Assembly (NCBI RefSeq): GCF_000317125.1
Contig: NC_019695.1
Coordinates: 4,886,336 to 4,950,335 of the forward strand
From: Chroococcidiopsis thermalis PCC 7203
GTDB taxonomy: Bacteria; Cyanobacteriota; Cyanobacteriia; Cyanobacteriales; Chroococcidiopsidaceae
Length of the DNA stretch: 64,000 nucleotides
Reading direction: 5' to 3'
Shown here: piece after piece, positions 1-8,135 of the stretch
How positions within the stretch are numbered: the first letter of the stretch is position 1
How the letters are laid out: each line of letters opens with the position of its first letter
Notes under the pieces: generated by a model
Databases searched by the model: none
Told to the model about the DNA's origin: nothing
What the model saw: the letters and a program-made list of their open reading frames with translations, nothing else
Program-made: the position numbers and the translations under genes

Positions 1-61
1 CGTCTGGTAACGGTAACTTAAAAGAACGAAGCATTACATCTCAGCGCCAGATTTAGCGACA

Positions 62-511
62 GTGAAGCGAATTATTCTTTCTCTAGCAGCATTAACTTTT
101 ATCGCAGCTGCAATAGCCCTATTGAACGGCTCGATTCTACCCAGAAAGCCTGACGAGGTATCGCGATGTCCGCGCGAAGCCTTGACGAGATCTGATACTA
201 AGAGCGATCGCATACATCCCGAAAAAGTCGTCGTCAGACCCTGGAAAGGTCGGCATCAAGTCTATGCTATTTTTGTACTTCCTGATGACTATGAGATAGA
301 CAATGCTGTTGTCGTCAGCATTGAGGGAGAGATGACTTACTGTGCTAGTAAACCCGCCAGAGTTAAAGTAGATGAATTTCAAGGAGTCTATGCCAAACCT
401 GGAGAAGATATATTTGTCGCACGCTTCAGAACTCGAACCGCTAGTTGGCTGATTGCCCAAGGTAAAGTAGAAGCACTAAAACAACCGCACAACTGGAGTT
501 TGAGGAAATAA
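62..511 (+). CDS. Hypothetical exported or membrane-anchored protein
   Basis: A 149-residue protein from a GTG start. Residues 1-25 (MKRIILSLAALTFIAAAIAL) form a basic N-terminus plus one hydrophobic segment, a signal peptide or membrane anchor. The rest is polar, mixed alpha/beta in character, without a family motif I recognise. It sits tail-to-tail with psbA, separated by a terminator-like hairpin. Function unknown. The uninterrupted frame with a sensible secretion signal makes a real gene likely. Confidence 0.6.
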   Translation: MKRIILSLAALTFIAAAIALLNGSILPRKPDEVSRCPREALTRSDTKSDRIHPEKVVVRPWKGRHQVYAIFVLPDDYEIDNAVVVSIEGEMTYCASKPARVKVDEFQGVYAKPGEDIFVARFRTRTASWLIAQGKVEALKQPHNWSLRK

Positions 512-552
512 AAATCGCCTGCTCGTGCGCTCCCTACTCCCTGCTATACAAA

Positions 553-583
553 TAAAAAGCACCCCTCAACTCTGAAAGGCGCT
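553..583 (-). terminator. Rho-independent terminator of psbA
   Basis: Read on the minus strand, AGCGCC pairs with GGTGCT (one G-U pair) and is followed by a run of five T, about 55 bases after the psbA stop codon. It would also lie at the end of the convergent gene at 62-511. Confidence 0.6.
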
Positions 584-637
584 CTTTACATTTATGGAGA
601 GACACGAGCGATCGCATCTCGGCTATTAGCTATTGAA

Positions 638-1720
638 TTAACCGTTGATAACAGGAGCGGTTAAGGCAACTGGAGTAGCTTCACCACTAGCCAAGTCGAG
701 TGGGAAGTTATGAGCGTTACGCTCGTGCATCACTTCCATACCCAGGTTAGCGCGGTTGAGTACGTCAGCCCAGGTGTTAACTACGCGACCTTGGGAATCA
801 AGCACAGATTGGTTGAAGTTGAAGCCGTTGAGGTTGAACGCCATGGTGCTGATCCCTAATGCAGTGAACCAGATACCGACGACGGGCCAAGCACCTAAGA
901 AGAAGTGTAAGGAACGGCTGTTATTGAAGGAAGCATATTGGAAGATCAGACGACCGAAGTAGCCGTGTGCGGCAACGATGTTGTAGGTTTCTCCTTCTTG
1001 ACCGAATTTGTAACCGTAGTTTTGAGATTCGGTTTCGGTAGTTTCGCGTACCAGAGAAGAGGTAACGAGAGAACCGTGCATTGCACAGAATAGAGAACCA
1101 CCAAATACAGCTGCTACACCTAACTGGTGGAAGGGGTGCATCAGGATGTTGTGTTCGGCTTGGAACACCAACATGAAGTTGAAAGTTCCAGAGATCCCCA
1201 GAGGCATTCCATCAGAGAAGGAACCTTGTCCGAGTGGGTAGATTAAGAAAACTGCGGTAGCAGAAGCTAAAGGAGCGCTGTAAGCGACGCAGATCCAAGG
1301 GCGCATACCCAGGCGGTAGGACAACTCCCACTGACGACCCATGTAGCAGAAACAACCGATCAAGAAGTGGAAGATTACCAGTTGGTAAGGACCACCGTTG
1401 TATAGCCACTCATCTAAAGAAGCAGCTTCCCAGATCGGATAGAAGTGTAAACCGATCGCGTTAGAAGAAGGCACAACTGCACCAGAGATGATGTTGTTGC
1501 CGTAAATTAATGAACCTGCAACGGGTTCGCGGATGCCATCAATGTCTACTGGAGGAGCAGCAACGAAAGCAATGATGAAGCAGATGGTAGCGGATAGCAA
1601 CGTAGGAATCATCAATACACCGAACCAACCTACATAAATGCGGTTTTCAGTGCTGGTGATCCAGTTGCAGAACCGATCCCACAGGCTGGAGCTGCGCTCG
1701 CGCTGTAATGTGGTTGTCAT
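638..1720 (-). CDS. psbA: Photosystem II reaction centre protein D1
   Basis: D1, 360 residues, the usual full length. It binds P680, pheophytin, QB and the Mn4CaO5 cluster in the thylakoid membrane. All key residues are visible: Tyr161 (YZ), Asp170, Glu189, His190, His198 (P680), His215 and His272 (non-haem iron), Ser264 (QB site), His332, Glu333, Asp342 and Ala344, followed by a 16-residue C-terminal extension normally removed by CtpA. Residue 130 is Gln, as in the D1:1 (low-light) form rather than the Glu130 high-light form. Because the Mn ligands and YZ are intact it is a functional D1 and not the chlorophyll f synthase paralogue. Monocistronic, with a hairpin terminator downstream and a long upstream gap. 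Confidence 0.98.
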   Translation of the reverse strand: MTTTLQRERSSSLWDRFCNWITSTENRIYVGWFGVLMIPTLLSATICFIIAFVAAPPVDIDGIREPVAGSLIYGNNIISGAVVPSSNAIGLHFYPIWEAASLDEWLYNGGPYQLVIFHFLIGCFCYMGRQWELSYRLGMRPWICVAYSAPLASATAVFLIYPLGQGSFSDGMPLGISGTFNFMLVFQAEHNILMHPFHQLGVAAVFGGSLFCAMHGSLVTSSLVRETTETESQNYGYKFGQEGETYNIVAAHGYFGRLIFQYASFNNSRSLHFFLGAWPVVGIWFTALGISTMAFNLNGFNFNQSVLDSQGRVVNTWADVLNRANLGMEVMHERNAHNFPLDLASGEATPVALTAPVING

Positions 1721-1797
1721 AGTTCTATAATTGCTGGTTTGAACTGTTAATGAACTGATAATTAAATTTTAGGCAGTATGTTTACCACCTGTATTGA

Positions 1798-1827
1798 AGA
1801 TTAACGTTAGGAATTGATTTTTGTAAA
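1798..1827 (-). promoter_or_regulatory. Candidate sigma70-type psbA promoter
   Basis: On the minus strand TTTACA (1822-1827) and TAATCT (1798-1803) are spaced by 18 bases. This would start transcription about 70 bases upstream of the psbA ATG, a leader length typical of psbA genes. The rest of the 1721-2030 gap is AT-rich with no further gene. Confidence 0.4.
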
Positions 1828-2035
1828 GGTTTTTTAGTTTAATTTTTGTTTTTTCGGCAATGAAAGAGCGAGAATGGCAAATTACAGTAATAGCTACAAT
1901 TTTTGTAAATTTATATTTAATCGACTGAAGAATTTTTAACTCTTCTTTACATCAAGTTCTCCGGATTGATTGTATCTAAATATAAAAATGAGTATAAATA
2001 ATTTAATGAAGAAATGTTAATTACAAATTGGTAGT

Positions 2036-2097
2036 TGGTTATTAGTTGTTGGCTGACTGATAACTGCTGCCTACTCCCTACTCCCTACTCCCTGATT
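2036..2097 (+). repeat. Heptameric tandem repeats (GTTGGTTATTAG / CTCCCTA type)
   Basis: Low-complexity repeats, including several copies of CTACTCC, run directly up to the cofG start codon. The same repeat class recurs throughout the window. Confidence 0.7.
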
Positions 2098-3054
2098 ATG
2101 ACTGGTACTGTCACCTATAGCCCTGCTTATACCTTAGTTCCAACTTACGAATGCTTTAATCGCTGTAGTTACTGCAACTTTCGTACCGCTCCCGGTCAAA
2201 GTCCTTGGATGGCATTAGAATCAGCAGCAAAGATTCTGAGGGGACTGCAAAAGCAAGGCGTATGCGAGATCTTGATTTTAAGCGGTGAAGTACATCCGCG
2301 ATCGCCCCGTCGAAATGCTTGGTTTGAAAGAATTTACCAGTTGTGCGAACTTGCTTTGAAGCTGGGTTTTTTACCCCATACCAATGCTGGACCATTAAGT
2401 TTTGCGGAAATGGAACGCCTCAAAAGCGTGAATGTTTCGATGGGATTGATGTTGGAACAATTGACACCAGAATTGTTAAAAACGGTACATCAACATGCAC
2501 CTAGTAAAATGCCCCAATTGAGATTGCAACAATTAGAATGGGCGGGAAAATTACAGATTCCGTTTACGACTGGGTTATTACTAGGAATAGGAGAAACCAA
2601 AACAGATTGGTGGGATACATTAGAGGCGATCGCATCATTACACCAACGTTGGGGACACATTCAAGAAGTCATTTTGCAGCCTCACAGTCCTGGGAGTCAG
2701 CAAAGCTTCGACGCACCAGCTTTTAACCCGCATCAACTGCCAGAAGTTATTACTCAAGCCAGAGAAATTTTACCTTCAGATATTACGATTCAAATTCCCC
2801 CGAATTTAGTACTAGATCCGCAATGGTTATTAGCCTGTATAGAAGCTGGTGCTAGAGATTTAGGCGGAATTAGTCCTAAAGATGAAGTTAACCCCGATTA
2901 TCCTCATCTTTCTGCACCAAAATTAATCAAAATTCTAGAACCCGCCGGATGGCAACTCGTACCGCGACTACCTGTATATTCTCAATATGACAACTGGCTG
3001 ACACCACAGTTGCAAATGGCTGTGAAACAATGGCGACGTATTAGGAAAGGGTAA
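2098..3054 (+). CDS. cofG: FO synthase subunit 1 (7,8-didemethyl-8-hydroxy-5-deazariboflavin synthase, CofG)
   Basis: Radical SAM enzyme that, with CofH, builds the deazaflavin FO (8-HDF), the antenna chromophore of many cyanobacterial photolyases. The 4Fe-4S motif CFNRCSYC is near residue 18, followed by a TIM-barrel-like sequence with ILSGEVHP and GLLLGIGET. The ATG at 2098 is preferred to an upstream TTG because the bases before it are heptameric CTCCCTA repeats and the conserved domain starts immediately after it. About 318 residues, normal for CofG. CofH is not in the window. Confidence 0.9.
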   Translation: MTGTVTYSPAYTLVPTYECFNRCSYCNFRTAPGQSPWMALESAAKILRGLQKQGVCEILILSGEVHPRSPRRNAWFERIYQLCELALKLGFLPHTNAGPLSFAEMERLKSVNVSMGLMLEQLTPELLKTVHQHAPSKMPQLRLQQLEWAGKLQIPFTTGLLLGIGETKTDWWDTLEAIASLHQRWGHIQEVILQPHSPGSQQSFDAPAFNPHQLPEVITQAREILPSDITIQIPPNLVLDPQWLLACIEAGARDLGGISPKDEVNPDYPHLSAPKLIKILEPAGWQLVPRLPVYSQYDNWLTPQLQMAVKQWRRIRKG

Positions 3055-3240
3055 TTGGTAGTTGGTAAGTGGTAGTTGGTAGTTGGTTGTTGGGTGGTGA
3101 GTGGTGCGCGATCTGAGGCGAGAGGCAAGAGGCATTTTCTTCCTCAGTTCTCTTCATTCCCTCAGTTCCCTCAGCTCCCTCAGCTCTCTCAGCTCTCTTC
3201 ACTTCCTCAGCTTCCTACTTCCTACTCCCTTTTTTGTAGA
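3055..3240 (+). repeat. Tandem heptamer repeat block between cofG and hflX
   Basis: GGTAGTT-type repeats (3055-3100) are followed by TCCCTCAG/CTCTCAG-type repeats (3140-3230). The block abuts the region where the hflX start codon should be. Confidence 0.75.
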
Positions 3241-3274
3241 ATAGTAATGAAGCACTCAGAGGATAAAAAAGCCT

Positions 3275-5056
3275 ATCGAGACTATCTACGGCAACTTACA
3301 GGGTCTAAAGTCTAGCCAACTGAAGCAACTAGCTAAACTTTACCACCAACGCTTACCAGGCGATCGCCTCACTACGCCTGAATTTGCCCAAAGGCTAGCG
3401 GCAATTAGTAGCGATATTAACCAGCCAGTCTGTGTTTATATTAACCGTCGCGGACAAGCGATCAGAGTCGGAGTAGGGACACCCAGACAAACTCAGATCC
3501 CGCCTTTAGAATTGCCCCGCTACGGCGCAGAAAGACTCAGTGGTATTCGCTGCATTGCCACACAGCTTAAGCCAGAGCCACCAAACGAAGCCGCGCTAAC
3601 ATCAATGGCGCTGCAAAGACTAGATGCATTAGTAACGCTCAACATTACCAGTGCTGGCTTTGAAAAGCGGGGTGGCGGAGTCACGGGATACGTGAAAGAA
3701 GCTTATTTGTCACATTTAGTACCCAGCACCAGTATAGAATCTCCACTCCCGTACGGGCGGGATTCTAAACCCGCCCCTACTGACTCCGTACGGGCACACA
3801 GCGGTGCGCCCCTACCGACTCTCCAAACCGCTTGGAGCATATCCCCACCTCTAAGTTTAGACAGCCTCACCAAACAAGATTTTCTCGACTTGGTAGAAGG
3901 ATTAGAAGCGGAGTTCGGACGAGAATTTGTCGGTCAGCAAGTCGATACAGACCGCGATCGCGTGTTATTAGTTGGAGTAGTAACGGATAATGCTGCGGCA
4001 CGAGAATTTCAAGACCGTTTGGCGGAATTGGGACGCTTAGTAGAAACAGCTGGCGGCGAAGTGTTGCAGGTAGTACAACAAAAACGCCCTCACATTCATC
4101 CTCAAACAGTGGTGGGTGCGGGAAAAGTGCAAGAAATTGCCCTCACAGCCCAAACTTTGGGAGCCAACTTGATTGTATTCGATCGCGATCTTTCTCCCGC
4201 CCAAGTGCGTAACTTGGAAATCCAAATTGGGATTAGAGTCGTCGATCGCACCGAAGTAATTCTAGATATCTTTGCCCAACGCGCCCAGTCACGAGCGGGT
4301 AAATTGCAAGTCGAACTCGCCCAATTAGAATACATGCTGCCCCGTCTGACGGGTAGAGGTCAAGCCATGTCTCGATTGGGTGGTGGGATTGGAACTCGCG
4401 GTCCTGGGGAAACAAAATTAGAAACTGAACGACGGGCAATTAGTCGTCGCATATCACGACTGCAACAAGAAGTCAACCAACTCCAAGCTCATCGATCGCG
4501 ACTGCGTCAACAGCGCCAACACCAAGAAGTCCCCTCAATCGCCTTAGTTGGTTATACCAATGCTGGTAAATCGACATTGTTAAATGCTTTAACAAATGCT
4601 GAAGTCTATACTGCCGACCAGCTATTTGCTACCCTCGACCCGACGACACGCCGTCTAGTCATTACGGATGCGGATACAGGTACGCCGCAAGAGATTGTCC
4701 TGACAGATACAGTAGGATTCATTCACGAACTACCCGCATCGCTAATGGATGCTTTTCGGGCAACATTAGAAGAAGTGACGGAAGCCGATGCTTTACTCCA
4801 CGTCGTGGACTTATCCCATCCAGCTTGGCAAAGTCAAATCCGTGCCGTGATGGGCATCTTGTCAGAAATGCCCGTTACTCCAGGTCCAATTTTATTGGCA
4901 CTGAATAAAATTGACCAAGCCGATAGCGATACTCTAGCGCTGGCGCAATCTGAATTTCCTCAAGCTGTCTTTATTTCCGCCGAAAACCGTTTGGGTTTGG
5001 AAACATTAAGACAACGGCTGCTTCAGTTAGCTAAATACGCAGACGCGACAGTATAA
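3275..5056 (+). CDS. hflX: Ribosome-associated GTPase HflX
   Basis: HflX splits stalled or hibernating ribosomes. The G domain is clear: G1 GYTNAGKST, G3 DTVGF, G4 NKID, preceded by the glycine-rich GGGIGTRGPGETKLE segment typical of HflX. The conserved cyanobacterial N-terminus (IETIYGNLQGLKSSQLKQL, then a domain ending near GYVKEAYLSHLVP) is in frame from about 3275, but this frame has no ATG, GTG or TTG between the stop at 3248 and the TTG at 3512, which lies inside conserved sequence. An ATG at 3247 would join this frame if one A were removed from a run of six A at 3265-3270. Two palindromic repeats are inserted in frame at 3749-3815. hemJ follows 50 bases downstream. Confidence 0.88.
   Translation: METIYGNLQGLKSSQLKQLAKLYHQRLPGDRLTTPEFAQRLAAISSDINQPVCVYINRRGQAIRVGVGTPRQTQIPPLELPRYGAERLSGIRCIATQLKPEPPNEAALTSMALQRLDALVTLNITSAGFEKRGGGVTGYVKEAYLSHLVPSTSIESPLPYGRDSKPAPTDSVRAHSGAPLPTLQTAWSISPPLSLDSLTKQDFLDLVEGLEAEFGREFVGQQVDTDRDRVLLVGVVTDNAAAREFQDRLAELGRLVETAGGEVLQVVQQKRPHIHPQTVVGAGKVQEIALTAQTLGANLIVFDRDLSPAQVRNLEIQIGIRVVDRTEVILDIFAQRAQSRAGKLQVELAQLEYMLPRLTGRGQAMSRLGGGIGTRGPGETKLETERRAISRRISRLQQEVNQLQAHRSRLRQQRQHQEVPSIALVGYTNAGKSTLLNALTNAEVYTADQLFATLDPTTRRLVITDADTGTPQEIVLTDTVGFIHELPASLMDAFRATLEEVTEADALLHVVDLSHPAWQSQIRAVMGILSEMPVTPGPILLALNKIDQADSDTLALAQSEFPQAVFISAENRLGLETLRQRLLQLAKYADATV
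3749..3815 (+). repeat. Two REP-like palindromes inside hflX
   Basis: Two adjacent palindromes that start CCGTACGGGC and end in GCCCCTAC, with arms GGGCGGG/CCCGCCC and GGGCACAC/GTGCGCCC. They add about 30 residues (reading SPLPYGRDSKPAPTDS and onwards) between the HflX N-terminal and G domains without breaking the frame. Confidence 0.8.
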
Positions 5057-5108
5057 GAGATGAAGGGTGAGTTTACTCACCTTTTTTTGGTTAGGAGTTG
5101 ATAGTTTT

Positions 5109-5672
5109 ATGGCATATCTCTGGTTTAAATCATTTCATGTCATTGGTTTTGTAGCTTGGTTTGCGGGTTTATTTTATCTTCCTCGCCTCTTCATCTACCA
5201 TATTGAAGCGGAGGAACGTCCAGAGCAGGCAAAAACTCTTTTGAAAGAAGAGTATAACCGGATAGAAAAGCTGCTCTACAGGTTAATTATGATGCCAGCC
5301 ATGCTGTTTACAATTGCTATGGCGATCGGACTCGTTGCCACAGAACCAAAGGTTTTACAGCAAACTTGGTTACAGGTAAAGCTTTGTATCGTGCTTTTAC
5401 TTGTTGGGTTTCACTTCTACTGCGGTCGGTTGATTCGTCAGTTAGAAGCAGGAACTTGTTCGATCGGCAGTTTGCAAATGCGTCGAATTAATGAGATACC
5501 GACAATTTTGCTTGGTATAGTTGTATTGTTGGCGATCTTCAAAAATAATTTACCAACTAGTGCCGTAGTTTGGGGAACAGTTATGGCGATCGCAGCTTTT
5601 GCAGTAATTATTCAACTCTATGCCCGCAAACGTCGCTTGCAAAAGGAAAGAGAACTGAGTATCTCTAGCTAG
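5109..5672 (+). CDS. hemJ: Protoporphyrinogen IX oxidase HemJ
   Basis: Integral membrane protein of about 188 residues with four hydrophobic segments, oxidising protoporphyrinogen IX to protoporphyrin IX, the last common step of haem and chlorophyll synthesis in most cyanobacteria. The N-terminus MAYLWFKSFHVIGFVAWFAG, the LPRLFIYH segment and the RINEIPTILL segment match the HemJ (UPF0093) family. ATG at 5109 is chosen over the TTG at 5067, which would add 14 residues not expected of the family. It lies 50 bases after hflX on the same strand and could be cotranscribed. Confidence 0.92.
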   Translation: MAYLWFKSFHVIGFVAWFAGLFYLPRLFIYHIEAEERPEQAKTLLKEEYNRIEKLLYRLIMMPAMLFTIAMAIGLVATEPKVLQQTWLQVKLCIVLLLVGFHFYCGRLIRQLEAGTCSIGSLQMRRINEIPTILLGIVVLLAIFKNNLPTSAVVWGTVMAIAAFAVIIQLYARKRRLQKERELSISS

Positions 5673-5698
5673 ATGTAGAGATAAGCTATGTCATGTTT

Positions 5699-6355
5699 CT
5701 ACAATTTATCCCTGCCTCGATACCAAGCGGCAATCTTTTTAGGTGAAACGCCTAACAAATAAGCAATAATTGCAATTTGATTTTTGAGTGTAGTTTGGCA
5801 AACACCTTGTTTGAGCCAGCGACGGGGAGAGGTAATGACAGGTGCAGGCAGAATAACGATGCGTCCATTGCGTTTTAAGCGTCGCACCAGTTCAAAATCT
5901 TCCATCATTGGTAAATCGGGGAATTGACCCAACTGATGAAATACAGACGATCTTAAAAAAATAGCTTGATCGCCGTAAGGCATTTGCAGAAGTCGCGATC
6001 GCCAATTGACTCCCCATTCAATTAACCGCAAGCTACTTAAAGGCGAATCAATTTGTAAGCGAAAAGCTCCCGCGATCGCGTGAGGTTTAACCAGTGCAGC
6101 GCGTATCATCACATCAAACCCAAGTGGTAGAAGCGTATCGGCATGGAGAAACAGGAGAATTTCCCCTGTTGCTGTGGCTGCACCCAGATTCATTTGTTTA
6201 GCACGTCCTTTAGGAATAGACAACACTTTTGCTCCCCAACCAGATGCGATCGCCACAGTATCATCTTGGCTGCCACCATCCGCGACGATAACTTCTACAT
6301 TTGTCCCTGTTTGCGTGCTAGCTAAAGTTTTTTCAATTGGGCGTGCTTCATTCAC
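5699..6355 (-). CDS. TIGR04283-family arsenosugar biosynthesis glycosyltransferase, 5' end altered
   Basis: A GT2-fold glycosyltransferase with VEVIVADGGSQDDTV, the LFLHADTLLP metal-binding segment and MMEDFELVRRL. The conserved first strand ISIIIPAVNE begins upstream of the only available start (GTG, 6355), but no ATG, GTG or TTG exists between it and the TGA that ends the upstream gene at 6425. Both genes are in the same frame. The stretch between them is GGGAGACAAG-type tandem repeat. Either a non-standard start (ATT) is used, the TGA is read through, or the repeat has destroyed the original start. Its partner at 6425-7054 is the usual neighbour. Confidence 0.75.
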   Translation of the reverse strand: MNEARPIEKTLASTQTGTNVEVIVADGGSQDDTVAIASGWGAKVLSIPKGRAKQMNLGAATATGEILLFLHADTLLPLGFDVMIRAALVKPHAIAGAFRLQIDSPLSSLRLIEWGVNWRSRLLQMPYGDQAIFLRSSVFHQLGQFPDLPMMEDFELVRRLKRNGRIVILPAPVITSPRRWLKQGVCQTTLKNQIAIIAYLLGVSPKKIAAWYRGRDKL

Positions 6356-6424
6356 CGCTGGAATAATAATTGAAATTCTTTCTTCCTTGTCTCCCTTGTC
6401 TCCCCCCCTCTCCCTTGTCTCCCC

Positions 6425-7054
6425 TCACGATCTCTGCTCCCAAATATACAGATCTTCAGGGCGATCGACATCTGGTAGTTGGGGTAAGTAAGCAACAGAT
6501 AGATTTAACCGTTTGGCGATCGCAACTGTTTGGGATAAGACTTCAGGAGATCCCCAATTCACCCCGACAAATAACTCTGGAATAAAACGACGCAGACCGA
6601 GTAGATAGTAACCGCCATCGACAGCCGGACCAAGAACGAGATCGTTAGCCCACTGTAACTGGTTAAAAGCTTCTGCTAGTATCTCTACATTTAACCCAGG
6701 ACAATCAGTGCCGATAATTACAGCACAGTCAGCACCATCATGAAATGTAGTGGCAAGCGATCGCGCCATGCGAGTCCCGAGATCTCCCTCTCCTTGGACT
6801 GTATAAATTAAGTCATTTCCCAACCACCGCATCATCAAATTTGAGTTTCCACCAGCAAAACAAACTTCTACCCTGACAGAACGTTGTGCTTGCAGTCGCT
6901 TCACCTGCGTCAGGGTATGCTCGGTCATCTGGCGATGCAATAAAGCTGCTTTTTCCGCACCTAAAGCTGGGATCAGTCTTGTTTTTGTCTTCCCTGGTTC
7001 AGGGTAGCGGGTGAAAATAATTAAACTTTCTCGGATAATTCTAGTAGCGTTCAC
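6425..7054 (-). CDS. TIGR04282-family arsenosugar biosynthesis glycosyltransferase (DUF2064)
   Basis: 209 residues from a GTG start. A nucleotidyltransferase-like GT-A fold: FTRYPEPGKTKTRL at the N-terminus, GDLGTRMARSL, IIGTDCPGL and GPAVDGGYYLLGL. The family is usually encoded beside the TIGR04283 glycosyltransferase and implicated in arsenosugar synthesis. The downstream glycosyltransferase follows in the same reading frame after a TGA and a 70-base repeat-derived linker. Confidence 0.85.
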   Translation of the reverse strand: MNATRIIRESLIIFTRYPEPGKTKTRLIPALGAEKAALLHRQMTEHTLTQVKRLQAQRSVRVEVCFAGGNSNLMMRWLGNDLIYTVQGEGDLGTRMARSLATTFHDGADCAVIIGTDCPGLNVEILAEAFNQLQWANDLVLGPAVDGGYYLLGLRRFIPELFVGVNWGSPEVLSQTVAIAKRLNLSVAYLPQLPDVDRPEDLYIWEQRS

Positions 7055-7071
7055 AAAACAAAACTTTACAG

Positions 7072-7300
7072 TTATCAGTTATCAGTTGTCAGCGAACAGG
7101 GTATGGGGAATTGGTAGTTGGTAGTTGGTAGTTGATTGTTTTTCTCCCTCAGCTCCCGATCGCTCCCTCAGCTCTCTTCTCTCCCTTGTCCCCCTTGTCC
7201 CCCTTGTCCCCCTTGTCCCCCTGCTCCCTGCTCCCTGCTCCCTGCTCTCCCTCAGCTCTCTTCCTCCAGCCCCTAGCCCCTAGCCCCTAGCCCCTTGTAA
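7072..7300 (+). repeat. Tandem heptamer repeats upstream of pgl
   Basis: Consecutive blocks of TTATCAG, GGTAGTT, CCCTTGTCC, CTCCCTG and CCCCTAG repeats fill almost the whole gap between the divergent glycosyltransferase operon and pgl. Any promoter for pgl should lie in the remaining 60 bases. Confidence 0.8.
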
Positions 7301-7366
7301 AATGTAACAGCTTCGGTACATTTTAACTGAGAGTATAAATTGCACTGCTATAACACTGCTATAACA

Positions 7367-8098
7367 ATGCACAAAAAAGTTGAAGTCCTACCAGATCTAG
7401 CGGCGCTAGTCCAGCGATCGCTCGAACTCACCCTCGCCCAAATGCACAACGCCATTCAAGCACGGGGACTGTGTACCATCGCCCTATCGGGTGGTAGCAC
7501 GCCTAAACCCCTCTATGAAGCGATCGCTGCCCAAGCATTACCTTGGGAGAAAGTTCACGTTTTTTGGGGTGACGAACGATACGTTTCTCCCGATAGCCCA
7601 GATAGCAATCAGCGGATGGCACGACAAGCTTGGTTAGATAAAGTCGAGATTCCTGCCGAGAATATCCACCCCATGCCCACCAGTGCAGCCGATCCTGCTG
7701 ACGCTGCCCTTCAATACGAAACCCATCTTAAAGAGTTTTTTCAACTAAAATCGGGTGAATTTCCCGCTTTAGATGTAAATTTATTGGGGATGGGAGACGA
7801 CGGACATACAGCGTCCTTATTTCCTCATACTGCGGCTTTACAAGTATGCGATCGCATAGTTACAGTTGGGAACAAAGATGGACAGCCTCGGATCACATTT
7901 ACTATCCCTACTATCAACCAAGCTCGTTGCACCATATTTTTAGTCTCTGGTGCGAACAAGCAAGCGGCGTTAGCACAGGTATTTGCATCCGTAGCGGACG
8001 ATTATACCTATCCTGCACGGTTCGTTCAACCCCAAGGAGAACTTTGGTGGTTGTTGGATCGAGCAGCCGGACAAGGCTTGCAATTACCCGAAGAGTAG
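7367..8098 (+). CDS. pgl: 6-phosphogluconolactonase
   Basis: Hydrolyses 6-phosphogluconolactone in the oxidative pentose phosphate pathway, the main NADPH source of cyanobacteria in darkness. Family motifs: ALSGGSTPKPLYEAI, VFWGDERYV, SNQRMARQAWL, LLGMGDDGHTASLFPHT. About 243 residues, full length. The ATG at 7367 is chosen over an in-frame TTG at 7340. The zinc-ribbon/FHA gene follows 37 bases downstream. Confidence 0.95.
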   Translation: MHKKVEVLPDLAALVQRSLELTLAQMHNAIQARGLCTIALSGGSTPKPLYEAIAAQALPWEKVHVFWGDERYVSPDSPDSNQRMARQAWLDKVEIPAENIHPMPTSAADPADAALQYETHLKEFFQLKSGEFPALDVNLLGMGDDGHTASLFPHTAALQVCDRIVTVGNKDGQPRITFTIPTINQARCTIFLVSGANKQAALAQVFASVADDYTYPARFVQPQGELWWLLDRAAGQGLQLPEE

Positions 8099-8135
8099 CG
8101 CTTAAAATCAAAAACTGTTCACAGGGATTGACTTC

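Noticed and set aside
638-1720. psbA next to a low-light/far-red antenna theme could be the chlorophyll f synthase or a far-red psbA paralogue
   Set aside because: Tyr161, Asp170, His332, Glu333, Asp342 and Ala344 are intact and the gene is 21 kb from the antenna locus; no rfpABC or far-red psa/psb cluster is present.
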